Below, one piece after another: positions 43,708 through 52,692 of a stretch of 64,000 nucleotides of DNA. Made by a program: the position numbers and the translations under genes. Position 1 is the stretch's first letter. Every line of letters begins with the position of its first letter. This DNA comes from Candidatus Midichloriaceae bacterium. GTDB lineage: Bacteria > Pseudomonadota > Alphaproteobacteria > Rickettsiales > Midichloriaceae. The notes under the pieces are model-generated. The model searched no databases, was not told where the DNA came from, and was given only the letters and a program-made list of their open reading frames with translations. The stretch is taken from contig JAQSWL010000017.1 in the NCBI GenBank assembly GCA_029266655.1, forward strand, positions 1 through 64,000, in the 5' to 3' direction.

Positions 43708-44928
43708 ATGATCCCAGCTTTACTTCCTGTATATGAGCGCATTCAGGTAGACTTCACCCATGGCGCTGGAGTATATTTATTTGATAGTAAGGGTAAGACC
43801 TATCTTGACTTTTCCTCTGGGTACGCAGCAAATGCTTTAGGGCATTGCCATCCTAAAATGGTTGAGGCTTTAATCTCTCAATCTACAAAATTGTGGCATA
43901 TCTCAAATAAATATACAATCACCGGATTATTAGAATACTGCGAACGCATTACTGATATGTCTTTTGCAGATACTGTGTTTGTTGCGAATTCTGGAGCCGA
44001 AGCAGTTGAATGCATGATAAAAATGGGCAGACGTTATTTCAGCAAAAAGGGTCAGAAAAATAGGTATAGATTTATAACTTTTGAAGGTGCTTTCCATGGT
44101 CGTACTATGGGTTGTATAAGCGCATCTGGTGGCGAAAAAATAAAAGGATTTGAACCAGCACTTGATGGCTTTGATCGAGTTCCTTGGCATGATCTTGAAG
44201 CAGTTAAAGCTGCAATAAAACCAGAGACAGCAGCCATCATGATTGAGCCTATCCAAGGCGAAGGTGGAATGAGAGAATGCAGCGAAAGCTTTTTAAAGGC
44301 ACTTCGCAAACTCTGCGATGATCATGGAATGCTACTTTTACTTGATGAAGTTCAATGTGGTATGGGGCGTACTGGCTATATGTTTACTCATGAAATGTAT
44401 GAAGTACGGCCAGACATAATTGCAGTAGGCAAAGGCTTGGGATCTGGCTTTCCAATTTCTGCATGTCTTGCAACTGCAGAAGTGGGCAAGTGCATGGACC
44501 CTGGAAGCCATGGAAGCACATTTGGTGGCAATCCGATGGCGGTTGCTATTGGGAACACGGTTTTAAATGTAATGCTTGAGAACGGCTTTTTGGATAATGT
44601 GAAAAAAGTCTCATTATATTTAAGGAGTAGATTAGAAGAGCTCGCAACTAAATACCCTGATGTAATAACAAGAATTACTGGCAAAGGCTTAATGCTAGGT
44701 ATTAATTTGAATACATCTTTTGATGCAGACGCTGCAACTAAAGTATGCTTTGAAAAAGGTATACTATGCATGCCTGCATCCAACAATGTTTTGCGAATTA
44801 CCCCACCGCTTATCATAACACGTGCTCATTGCGATGAGGCATTTGAAAAGCTTGAACTTGTAATCAAAAAGATGAATCAACCTGGGAGAAAATTATTAGG
44901 CCAAATCGCTAAAATTCTCTCCGCTTAG
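43708..44928 (+). CDS. argD: Acetylornithine/succinyl-diaminopimelate aminotransferase
   Basis: Class III PLP aminotransferase of the ArgD/DapC type. The 406-residue protein has VANSGAEAVECMIKMGR (about 92-108), FEGAFHGRTMGCISASG, LLLDEVQCGMGRTG and the PLP lysine Lys242 in VGKGLGSGFPISA. Following dapD and dapE and with lysC in the window, its likely job here is the succinyl-diaminopimelate (DapC) step; no other arginine genes are nearby. The ATG lies 3 bases after an F6 repeat and has only a weak GGAAATGG upstream. Confidence 0.92.
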   Translation: MIPALLPVYERIQVDFTHGAGVYLFDSKGKTYLDFSSGYAANALGHCHPKMVEALISQSTKLWHISNKYTITGLLEYCERITDMSFADTVFVANSGAEAVECMIKMGRRYFSKKGQKNRYRFITFEGAFHGRTMGCISASGGEKIKGFEPALDGFDRVPWHDLEAVKAAIKPETAAIMIEPIQGEGGMRECSESFLKALRKLCDDHGMLLLLDEVQCGMGRTGYMFTHEMYEVRPDIIAVGKGLGSGFPISACLATAEVGKCMDPGSHGSTFGGNPMAVAIGNTVLNVMLENGFLDNVKKVSLYLRSRLEELATKYPDVITRITGKGLMLGINLNTSFDADAATKVCFEKGILCMPASNNVLRITPPLIITRAHCDEAFEKLELVIKKMNQPGRKLLGQIAKILSA

Positions 44929-44952
44929 TTCCGATCTGATGTATAAAGTCTA

Positions 44953-45163
44953 ATACCAAATCTCAAAATAAATAGCGCATTATAGCTAAAGCAGTATAAA
45001 AAGGCATGAAACTGCTATAAAGAATTGCGGCGCCGTTGGGGGTGACGGCGCGCAAGCGACGTCAGGCGTCGCAAGGCTTTTGGGAGGTTTTACCTCATGT
45101 ACGTAAATCTTAAATTTATGCAAAATAATATGCCTTTTTTATACCGCTTTAGCTATAATGCGC
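44953..45163. repeat. GC-rich hairpin element with about 32-base inverted ends
   Basis: A solo F1 end (44953-44973, ATACCAAATCTCAAAATAAA) runs into an element whose outer arms pair over about 32 bases: GCGCATTATAGCTAAAGC and GCTTTAGCTATAATGCGC, continuing to AAAAAGGCA/TGCCTTTTT. Inside are two GC-rich hairpins: GCGCCGT/ACGGCGC and GCGACG/CGTCGC. It sits between the ends of argD and the membrane protein gene and may terminate both transcripts. Confidence 0.8.
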
Positions 45164-45185
45164 AGTAAAGAAAATTTAATACCTT

Positions 45186-45848
45186 TCAAAGGGAATTACT
45201 TTTCTCTATTTCAGAGCTCTCTTCATTTTCTTTAACGGGTGTGAGTAGTGATACGTAATCTTCTAACCGCCCATCCGAAATGTACTCATATTCTTTCTTC
45301 TTGTTTACAATATTATGCGCAGCAGTAAAGATCGTAGCGTATATACCTGCAATGCATTCTGACACAATTTTGCGACCATTCTTTATAAAAGATGGGAAGA
45401 AATAATCATCAAAAAGTCTAAATGTCGCTCCCCCAGCGAGAACTGAAGTACAAAAAATTGCATTAGTATAAGGAGCAATTAATTCAATTTTACCTAAAAG
45501 GTTATTTGTAATGCAAGTTGCGGCAACAGCAACGGTATATCCAGTTATGCCATGGAGTGCATTATTTACAAAATTTTTTGGAGTTTCGTCTAAGTAACGC
45601 TCCTTTTCCTTAAAAGTTTCTATGAAATAATGCGCACATTGACTCGCTAGTGCCACAATCATTAAATTCTGTGGTGATAGCAATGATCTACCTAGATTTC
45701 CTGAACCTAAAAAATCAATCAAAGCATGTAAAAACGGCGTTACGTTTTGATTGAACTTCTCAATGCCTAAGTTTGCGCCCCAAATTGCTGCTGAAGCAAA
45801 TGCAGTTACTGCAGCTGTTTTCCTGGTCCAATGAAGTGCATCTTTCAT
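45186..45848 (-). CDS. Hypothetical membrane protein
   Basis: A 220-residue protein with about four hydrophobic segments (around 10-28, 50-67, 95-118 and 125-150), some cysteines and a hydrophilic C-terminal tail of about 50 residues. I chose ATG 45848 because AGGAGA lies 7 bases upstream; the frame extends to 45890 but that would put the ribosome binding site inside the gene. I recognise no family. It lies between repeat DNA and nrdB. Confidence 0.7.
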   Translation of the reverse strand: MKDALHWTRKTAAVTAFASAAIWGANLGIEKFNQNVTPFLHALIDFLGSGNLGRSLLSPQNLMIVALASQCAHYFIETFKEKERYLDETPKNFVNNALHGITGYTVAVAATCITNNLLGKIELIAPYTNAIFCTSVLAGGATFRLFDDYFFPSFIKNGRKIVSECIAGIYATIFTAAHNIVNKKKEYEYISDGRLEDYVSLLTPVKENEESSEIEKSNSL

Positions 45849-46020
45849 ACTTAAATCTCCTTTTAATGTAAAAATATAACATAAGCGCAACTATATGTTG
45901 AAATTAAAGAAAAAGCAAACGATTTTATTATCTCCTGCTAGACTCCCCCGGCCAGCGCTTGACTGCCTCAGTATTATTGAGATTGCTAAATACTATAGCT
46001 ATGCTTAAGCAATTTATAAA

Positions 46021-47016
46021 TCAAGCAACCTGCTTATCATCCAACTTCATCATCGCTGAAAAAGCTTCATCCCAAGTTCCTTTTGTCGCAGCTTTTGCAT
46101 ACTCCGTTACCCGATTTTCAAAGAAATTGGTATGCTCAGGAGCCCCTAAAATCTCATCTAGCCAAGGTAGAGGATTGCGCTCAATATTGTATATTGAATC
46201 CATGCCCAACTGATTAAGCCTACGGTCAGCTATATAACGGATGTACACTTTTACATCATGTGCTGTAAGGCCTTCAATTGCACCATCAAATTCAAACGCT
46301 AGGTCAATAAATGCATCTTCATGCTCAATTATCGTTTTGCAAGCTTCTGCTAGCTCAGCACGTAGTTCATCATCCCAAATTTCGGAATTTTCACTAATAA
46401 ATGTTCTAAATAGCTTTATAATTGAGTTGGTGTGTAGGGTTTCATCCCGCACGGACCAAGCAACAATCTGGCACATGCCTTTCATTTTACCAAAGCGCTG
46501 AAAGTTGAGTAGCATCGCAAACGAAGCAAATAGCTGCAATCCTTCTGTCAACCCACCAAAAACTGCTAAAGTTTTCGCAACATCTCTTTTAGAGCTAACA
46601 TTAAATTGCTGCATATAGTCATACTTGTCCTTCATTTCCTTATATTTCATGAAAGCCTGATACTCTACTTCCGGCATACCTAAGGTATCAAGCAAATGAG
46701 AATACGCATCTATGTGAATGGTTTCAATATTGGAAAAAGCAGAAAGCATCATCTGAATTTCAATAGGCTTGAAAACCTGGGTGTAATGCTTCATGTAGCA
46801 ATTGTTAACCTCAATGTCTGCTTGAGTGAAAAATCTGAATATTTGGGTAAGCAAATGTCTTTCTGCATCGGTAAGATTTTGCTTCCAATCCTTCACATCA
46901 TCTGCCATTGGCACTTCTTCAGGTAACCAGTGAATTTGCTGCTGCACTTTCCATGCATCATACGCCCATGGATAAGAAAATGGCTTGAAAATTGGCTCTG
47001 CATCTAATAGAGACAT
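46021..47016 (-). CDS. nrdB: Ribonucleotide reductase R2 subunit
   Basis: Small subunit of class Ia ribonucleotide reductase, carrying the diiron-tyrosyl radical cofactor. In the 331-residue protein the ligands and radical tyrosine match E. coli spacing: Asp67, Glu98, His101 and Tyr105 (ETIHIDAY), with the later Glu/His motif RDETLHTNS. Length is shorter than E. coli R2 but normal for alphaproteobacteria. nrdA is not in the window. It diverges from rsmD. Confidence 0.96.
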   Translation of the reverse strand: MSLLDAEPIFKPFSYPWAYDAWKVQQQIHWLPEEVPMADDVKDWKQNLTDAERHLLTQIFRFFTQADIEVNNCYMKHYTQVFKPIEIQMMLSAFSNIETIHIDAYSHLLDTLGMPEVEYQAFMKYKEMKDKYDYMQQFNVSSKRDVAKTLAVFGGLTEGLQLFASFAMLLNFQRFGKMKGMCQIVAWSVRDETLHTNSIIKLFRTFISENSEIWDDELRAELAEACKTIIEHEDAFIDLAFEFDGAIEGLTAHDVKVYIRYIADRRLNQLGMDSIYNIERNPLPWLDEILGAPEHTNFFENRVTEYAKAATKGTWDEAFSAMMKLDDKQVA

Positions 47017-47119
47017 AGGCTCTCCCGATTAAAATTTGTTTCACAAAATACTATATTTTGTAATGAAATTTAAATCAAGATACTATATATTGTTTTTCGG
47101 AAAATATTTATTTAGATAT

Positions 47120-47686
47120 ATGCGCATCACAACTGGAAAATATAAAAACAAGCCAATTATCACTAAGCTAAAAGGGGAAGAGGCAAAATATCGCCCTACT
47201 ACAGAGCGCACTAGAATGGCGGTGTTTAATCTTATAGCGCATTCAAAATTTGTGGAGCCAAACCTAATTGAGGAAGCTATAATTGCTGATGTTTGCTGCG
47301 GCTCTGGAGCATTTGGAATAGAGGCTTTATCTCGTGGTGCTGCAAAAGTTTATTTTATCGATAAAGACTATGCCCGAATAAAACTTGCTAAAACAAATAT
47401 TGCAAATCTTAAGGAAGAGCAAAACTCCGTATTCATGACATCTGATGCAACTAACTTAATGCCTTTGCCAGATAAATTTAACATTGTGTATATAGACCCA
47501 CCTTACACAGCAGGGATAGCGGGCAAGATTTTAGTTTCAATTGAAAAAAGTTTAACACTGCACGAAAATCACATCGTAATAATTGAAGCTTTGATAAGAG
47601 AAGAGATAGAGCTACCAAGCAACTTTACCGCACTTGATCAACGCGAATATGGCAGGACTAAGATTATAATTGGGCAGTTTAATTAA
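47120..47686 (+). CDS. rsmD: 16S rRNA (guanine966-N2)-methyltransferase
   Basis: SAM-dependent enzyme that methylates G966 of 16S rRNA. The 188-residue protein shows MRITTGKYKNKPI at its start, RPTTERTRMAVFN (about 26-38), the SAM-binding ADVCCGSGAFGIEALSRGA and the catalytic YIDPPY motif. The open frame extends to 47036; ATG 47120 gives the standard family N-terminus. Confidence 0.93.
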   Translation: MRITTGKYKNKPIITKLKGEEAKYRPTTERTRMAVFNLIAHSKFVEPNLIEEAIIADVCCGSGAFGIEALSRGAAKVYFIDKDYARIKLAKTNIANLKEEQNSVFMTSDATNLMPLPDKFNIVYIDPPYTAGIAGKILVSIEKSLTLHENHIVIIEALIREEIELPSNFTALDQREYGRTKIIIGQFN

Positions 47687-47770
47687 TACCAAATTTTTAG
47701 ACTTGATATAAATTTAACTTGATTGGGCAAAGAAGAGAAAATATACTCCAAGCTCAAATAGGGGGAATAT

Positions 47771-50539
47771 ATGCTAAATCTTAATAATTTTGCAACTTTT
47801 AATATAGATCATCTCATAATAGCCGCTTATATGCTTGTTACGCTAATAGTGGGGCTGTATGTTGGCAGAAATGTTAATAGCATTAAAGATTATGCCATTG
47901 CTAACCGCATATATGATACTCCGGTTTTAATCATTACATTGCTTGCCACGATTATGGGCGGCACTAGTACAATTGGCATAACAGAGAATGTCTATCGTGA
48001 TGGTGTAATAATGATACTTGCCACCTCAGGGTTTGTACTAGCATATGCCTTCATATCTGTTTATGTTGCCCCTAATATGTCTCGTTTCTTAGGCAAGACT
48101 TCTGTGGGTGATTTAATGTACGAATTTTATGGCAAGCCTGGGCAAATTATCACTGGAATTGTTGGATTTTTGTTTTGCATAAGCATAGTTGCCGCACAGA
48201 TTAAAGCTATCGGATTTACTTTTGACTCCACATTCCATACTGGTGCTGATTTGGGTATATTAGTTGGTGGTGGAGTTTTGGTTATTTATTCATCCTTTGG
48301 AGGTATGCGAGCCGTAACAATTACCGATGTAATTCAATTTGCAATATTAATAGTAATGGTGCCATTAATTGCCAACATTGCTGTTAGTCATGTTGGTGGT
48401 ATTGGCTATATATTTGACAATATCCCAAGAGAAAAACTCTATGTGGCAAGCCATGAAAAGTTTTGGGACTATTTGAATACTTGGTTTGTATGGGGCCTCT
48501 TTCCTGCATTTCTTGTAAGCCCGCCGATTGTGCAAAGAATGCTTATGAGTAGGAACAAAAAACAAATTTCTCAGATGTTCAATGTAGGGGGCATTTTTAC
48601 AATACCTTTTGAACTTATGGTGATGCTCATAGGCTTCGTTGCTTTACTTATGTATCCCACACTTTCGCAACCCGCACTTGCGCTACCAAACATTATAAAT
48701 GATATGTTGCCGCCAGTGATACGTGGCTTTGCTATTGCTGGGATACTTGCAGTAATCATGTCTACTGCCGATTCATTTTTACACTCAGCTGGTATCTCAT
48801 TAGTGCACGACTTCTTAAAGCCTGCTTTAGGCAACAAGGTGCAGATAAATGAATTGTTTGTAACTAAACTTATGACCCTTACCCTTGGTGGCGCAGCAAT
48901 TTTGATGGCAACGCGTTTTCAAAGTATTATGGCACTGGAGCTTTATGCTGTTGGTTTATGGGGGCCTTTAATCACCATACCACTTATTTGCGGGATTATG
49001 GGTATGCGCGTATTCAAGCAAACCTTTCTTTATTCTGTAGTAAGTGCTTTTTCTATATTTGTGCTTTGGTATGTAGCACTTAAAAGTAATATCTTCCCTG
49101 GAATGCAAAATATACCTGATCTATCAGCATTATTAGGCATTATAGCAAGTGGATTAGTATTTTTTGTTTCTTATATCGCAAACAAAAATAAAGCTTTAAC
49201 TAAAAACAACCCCAGTCATTCTCATCCAATTATTAAACAAATGGGTGGGTTTATGATAAAATTTAAAAGCTTCCTGCCCACACCTGGCAATATTTTAAAT
49301 TATGTGAACAATAGATTTAAAAAATATGGAGCAAATTATATAACCTTTGGCGTATTTTGCTGCATGAATTTTATTGTCCCGTACTTTATGTGGACTTACG
49401 ATGCCCCACAAAATTATGAACTTATGCTAACTATGCGTATAATTTCTGGCCTTTTGTGTGTGGGGTTGCTATTTAAAGGATATTGGCCAGAGCACCTTGC
49501 AAAATACTTTCCACTTTATTGGTTCTTCACGGTAGGGTATTGCCTACCATTTATGACTTCGGTTATGATTCTTACAACCGGAGCAGAAACTGAGTGGCTG
49601 ATCAACATGACGCTATCAATCTTTTTGCTAGCTTTGCTTGTAGATTCTATAACGTTTGTTATATTGCTAATATCTTTTTCTGGGTTTGGTTATCTCTTTT
49701 ACGCATTGATATTTGAAAGCTCGCAACTTGTTTTTGGGACTAAAGCAACCTATTTGACCCTTTATATAATAGTGTTCGCCTCACTCATTTGCTTATTATT
49801 TGCCAGAAAGCGCGAAATAAAGCAGGAGCAAGATTTAGAGAATTTGCGCTTAATAGCAGGCAGCATAGCACATGAGGTGAGAACGCCTATCTATAGTTTC
49901 ATCATGAATATTGAGACATTAAAAGAGATAGTCGACTCTGCAAAAATTTCTAAACAAAAAGAGAGCACCCATGCGCAGATAGATTTAGAAGGTTATAATT
50001 TTATCAAGGAGTTTATTTGCAACAAACTCAGCCAATCTATGCGCAGAGGCGATAAAATAATAGAAATGTTGCTCATGTCTTTAAAAGACAAAGTAGTTGC
50101 AGATGATGTAGGTAATTACAAAATTTCTGAGATCGTAAACGAGGCTCTAGAAGATTATTGCTTAACAGAAAAAGAGCGTGCCCGTCTTAAAGCTAAAATA
50201 ATTGATGATTTTGAAGTAAATGGGTCTAAATTATTTCTTAAACACGTTATTATGAATTTACTGAAAAATGCTTATAAATATGCTGGCTCTAGCGCACAGA
50301 TATCTATTACTACCCAAGGCAATAAACTATATTTTAAAGATAATGGTACGGGCATAAAACAGGAACACCTAGAGAAAATTTTTGACATATTCTATACCTC
50401 AAGTGAGCTTGGCGCTGGTGTTGGTCTGGCCTTTTGCAAAATGGTGATGCAGAGCATTAACGGAGAAATAGTATGCACTTCCACCGTAGGTAAGGGCACA
50501 GAGTTTGTTTTAGATTTTCCGGAAAGGGGGCTTATATAA
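47771..50539 (+). CDS. Sodium:solute symporter-histidine kinase fusion
   Basis: A 922-residue membrane sensor. Residues about 15-470 are a PutP-type SSS symporter with about 13 helices. About 535-680 form a second block of five or six helices with no recognised sensor domain. About 685-922 are a kinase core: H-box IAHEVRTP with His701, N-box NLLKNAYKYA, G1 KDNGTGI, F/G2 FYTSSELGAGVGLAFCK. CbrA-like kinases join the same parts but usually carry STAC and PAS modules, not seen here. No response regulator is adjacent. GGGGGA precedes the ATG. The stop lies at the start of an F2 repeat. Confidence 0.9.
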   Translation: MLNLNNFATFNIDHLIIAAYMLVTLIVGLYVGRNVNSIKDYAIANRIYDTPVLIITLLATIMGGTSTIGITENVYRDGVIMILATSGFVLAYAFISVYVAPNMSRFLGKTSVGDLMYEFYGKPGQIITGIVGFLFCISIVAAQIKAIGFTFDSTFHTGADLGILVGGGVLVIYSSFGGMRAVTITDVIQFAILIVMVPLIANIAVSHVGGIGYIFDNIPREKLYVASHEKFWDYLNTWFVWGLFPAFLVSPPIVQRMLMSRNKKQISQMFNVGGIFTIPFELMVMLIGFVALLMYPTLSQPALALPNIINDMLPPVIRGFAIAGILAVIMSTADSFLHSAGISLVHDFLKPALGNKVQINELFVTKLMTLTLGGAAILMATRFQSIMALELYAVGLWGPLITIPLICGIMGMRVFKQTFLYSVVSAFSIFVLWYVALKSNIFPGMQNIPDLSALLGIIASGLVFFVSYIANKNKALTKNNPSHSHPIIKQMGGFMIKFKSFLPTPGNILNYVNNRFKKYGANYITFGVFCCMNFIVPYFMWTYDAPQNYELMLTMRIISGLLCVGLLFKGYWPEHLAKYFPLYWFFTVGYCLPFMTSVMILTTGAETEWLINMTLSIFLLALLVDSITFVILLISFSGFGYLFYALIFESSQLVFGTKATYLTLYIIVFASLICLLFARKREIKQEQDLENLRLIAGSIAHEVRTPIYSFIMNIETLKEIVDSAKISKQKESTHAQIDLEGYNFIKEFICNKLSQSMRRGDKIIEMLLMSLKDKVVADDVGNYKISEIVNEALEDYCLTEKERARLKAKIIDDFEVNGSKLFLKHVIMNLLKNAYKYAGSSAQISITTQGNKLYFKDNGTGIKQEHLEKIFDIFYTSSELGAGVGLAFCKMVMQSINGEIVCTSTVGKGTEFVLDFPERGLI

Positions 50540-50657
50540 TTCTCGTAAATTACGAGTTGGCAAAAAGGTATAGACGACAGGAAATTTGAAAAAGTGGAAG
50601 GAGCAGCAGTTGCGAGCACCGTAAGCCTATATTAATAGGTGCGGATGCGGAGAAATT
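50534..50657 (+). repeat. F2 repeat, left portion
   Basis: Begins TATATAATTCTCGTAAATTA, containing the kinase stop codon, and continues through the conserved F2 body (TATAGACGACAGGAAATTTG, CACCGTAAGCCTATATTAAT) to GCGGAGAAATT. There it is replaced by F1; the right part of F2 is absent. Confidence 0.88.
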
Positions 50658-50815
50658 ATACCAAATCTCCTAAATAAATTGAGATAGTAAAGCCAGATTT
50701 TGGCAAAGTGCGAAGGGAAAAAGCAGTTGAATATTTTACATATTCATCAATTTTTTACCAAGCAAATTTGGCAAAAGATGAGCTTTAATGCTCTATTTAT
50801 TTTGAGATTTGGTAT
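50658..50815 (+). repeat. F1 palindromic repeat, copy 7
   Basis: A complete F1 element (ATACCAAATCTCCTAAATAA ... TTTTGAGATTTGGTAT) joined to F2 at the same base position as in the dapD-dapE copy. With the F2 portion it fills most of the 50540-50885 gap. Confidence 0.92.
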
Positions 50816-50885
50816 GCCAAATTTACTTTTTATTAATCTTTTTCAAATATGCTTTTGACTATTAGCAATTAATGAAAGGTATAAA

Positions 50886-51689
50886 ATGGTTTATAGGTTT
50901 CAAAGAAGCTTGGAAGAAAAAGCTATTGCATATTTAAGAGCTTTTAAAGCAGCTATTTCAAATGCTGCTAGCACTACAAACTTTAAAGATAAAGCTATCG
51001 AGGCTACTGATAGTCTATTACATGAGTTGCTCGATTTATGCGTTGGGCAGCATATCCCTAAAGTTAATAATAACTTAGGGAGATTGATAAAAAACATAAA
51101 AAGAGCTACTAATATTACCCAAAAAAAAGCAGCGAATTTGTCTGAGCAAAGTAACCGTATTGCCACAAATACTTTAACCTCTGAAGAATTACAGCTTAAA
51201 GAATCTCTTGATAAATACCTGCAAGAGGTGGTTAGCATTTATACAGCCGTAGATAAAATGGTGGAAGATATTGAAGGAATAAAACAATCAGACATCCGAA
51301 ATAAAACCAAAGCAATTAAGGAAAGTTGCAATGAAGGTTGTGGAGCAATTGCGGCTTGTGCTATAGCCGCGTTGCTAGCCTTTGGTTCACTTGCAGTTTG
51401 CGCAGTACCACTTGCAGCTGGCGCAGCTTTAGCCGCACCCTTAGGTGCTGGAGCGGCTTTACTAGTTTCTTCAACAGTAGCTTTTGTTTATGCTTTATCA
51501 CAGGGTGATATAGAAGTAGATGATTTACAGGCAGCAGCGCGCGCTTCTAATATTAATGCGGGAGAAGCAGCGGAACTTTCCGAACAAGCAGTTGCAGGAA
51601 TAGGGGAAAATATCAATACACTTGTAGAAAATGCGCTTCAGCCATTTATTAAAAATATAGAAAATCCTCAGCTAGCGATTGGGGTTTGA
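50886..51689 (+). CDS. Hypothetical helical protein with Gly/Ala-rich core
   Basis: A 267-residue protein I do not recognise. Residues 1-148 are charged, helical and coiled-coil-like; 152-205 is a long Cys/Ala/Gly-rich hydrophobic stretch (ALLAFGSLAVCAVPLAAGAA) able to form two membrane helices; 207-267 is an acidic helical tail. AAAGG 6 bases upstream supports the start. The layout parallels the protein at 10511. Pore-forming or host-membrane-inserting function is possible by analogy, but nothing else supports it. Confidence 0.7.
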   Translation: MVYRFQRSLEEKAIAYLRAFKAAISNAASTTNFKDKAIEATDSLLHELLDLCVGQHIPKVNNNLGRLIKNIKRATNITQKKAANLSEQSNRIATNTLTSEELQLKESLDKYLQEVVSIYTAVDKMVEDIEGIKQSDIRNKTKAIKESCNEGCGAIAACAIAALLAFGSLAVCAVPLAAGAALAAPLGAGAALLVSSTVAFVYALSQGDIEVDDLQAAARASNINAGEAAELSEQAVAGIGENINTLVENALQPFIKNIENPQLAIGV

Positions 51690-51703
51690 TGCATAACTGG
51701 AGC

Positions 51704-51866
51704 GGTATAATAAAAAGCAAAGCACAAAAACAAGGACTGGTGCTACCGGGGCAAGCGCGGGAGCAGCTTACGCCAGTCCTGCAAGATCTTCTATAAAGAT
51801 CTTGCAAAATATGAACAAACAACGGCAACCCGTTGTTTGCATTATTGCTTTTTATAAAATTGCTAT
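51704..51866 (+). repeat. F3 multi-hairpin repeat, most complete copy
   Basis: Outer ends AAAAAGCAAAGC and TTATTGCTTTTT. Stem I: AGGACTGG (51733-51740) with CCAGTCCT (51773-51780). Stem II: GCAAGATCTTC with AAAGATCTTGC (51781-51805). Stem III: CAAACAACGG (51816-51825) with CCGTTGTTTG (51830-51839). It lies between two convergent genes, so terminator function is plausible. Confidence 0.85.
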
Positions 51867-51882
51867 ACTATTTTACGGTGCC

Positions 51883-52536
51883 TTAGCTATTTATGTTTTC
51901 CAAGAAACTCTTTGCTGCATTTATGCACCCATAATCTATGCCGTGCCCTAAGCCTTTAGCTACATATCCAGCTATGGGGAGCTTCAACTGCTGCATTTTC
52001 TTTAAAGCATATTGGTAGGATTCAAATGGAACCACCATGTCTAAATCTCCATGGCACACAAGTGTATTGGGCTTGGATTTTACTTTGCTACCGAATGTGC
52101 CATCATCTAGTATATAGCCAGAAAAAGAAATAATGCCTTTTAGTTTTTGCTCACTTTCACTGCCATAGTGCAGAGTCATCATCCCACCTTGGGAAAAACC
52201 AATTAATGTAACATCCGCAAAGCTTAAAGAATATTCATAAATCCTATCTTCAATAAATTTGTGCAAGATTGGTTTAGCGTTTGCATAGCCTTCTAACATG
52301 GGCTCTATAGACCGATCAAGCAAACTATACCACTGGTAAGCATTTGGTAGCCCACCCTCAAATCTAAATGGGGCATTAGGAGAAACAAATATGGCATCTT
52401 CTAAAGAGTCTGCTAAATCTGGGGCAATACTTATTAAGTCTTTTGCATTGGAACCATAGCCATGAATTAATACCACTAAATTCTTTGGTTTAATTTTTGG
52501 ATTGGCCGAATACGAGGTAAAGGTAAGCTCTTTCAT
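51883..52536 (-). CDS. Carboxylesterase/phospholipase, alpha/beta hydrolase
   Basis: YpfH/carboxylesterase-2 family hydrolase acting on short esters or lysophospholipids; cytoplasmic (no signal peptide). The 217-residue protein has the oxyanion motif VLIHGYGSN (about 21-29), nucleophile elbow GFSQGG, Asp in HGDLDMVVPF and His in GLGHGID, giving a complete Ser-Asp-His triad. Substrate unknown. It is convergent with the orphan at 50886 and diverges from mraY. Confidence 0.88.
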   Translation of the reverse strand: MKELTFTSYSANPKIKPKNLVVLIHGYGSNAKDLISIAPDLADSLEDAIFVSPNAPFRFEGGLPNAYQWYSLLDRSIEPMLEGYANAKPILHKFIEDRIYEYSLSFADVTLIGFSQGGMMTLHYGSESEQKLKGIISFSGYILDDGTFGSKVKSKPNTLVCHGDLDMVVPFESYQYALKKMQQLKLPIAGYVAKGLGHGIDYGCINAAKSFLENINS

Positions 52537-52692
52537 GAGTTCTACAGGAAATTATATTAGCAACAATAAACCATAATTCTTAGCTGTTGTAAAATTAGCT
52601 TTTTTAAATCATATTATATCAACCCTTAAAAATGAATGCAGTGCATAAATCTTTTTGGATATTAGTATTTAAACAAAATTTTTCACACTACC

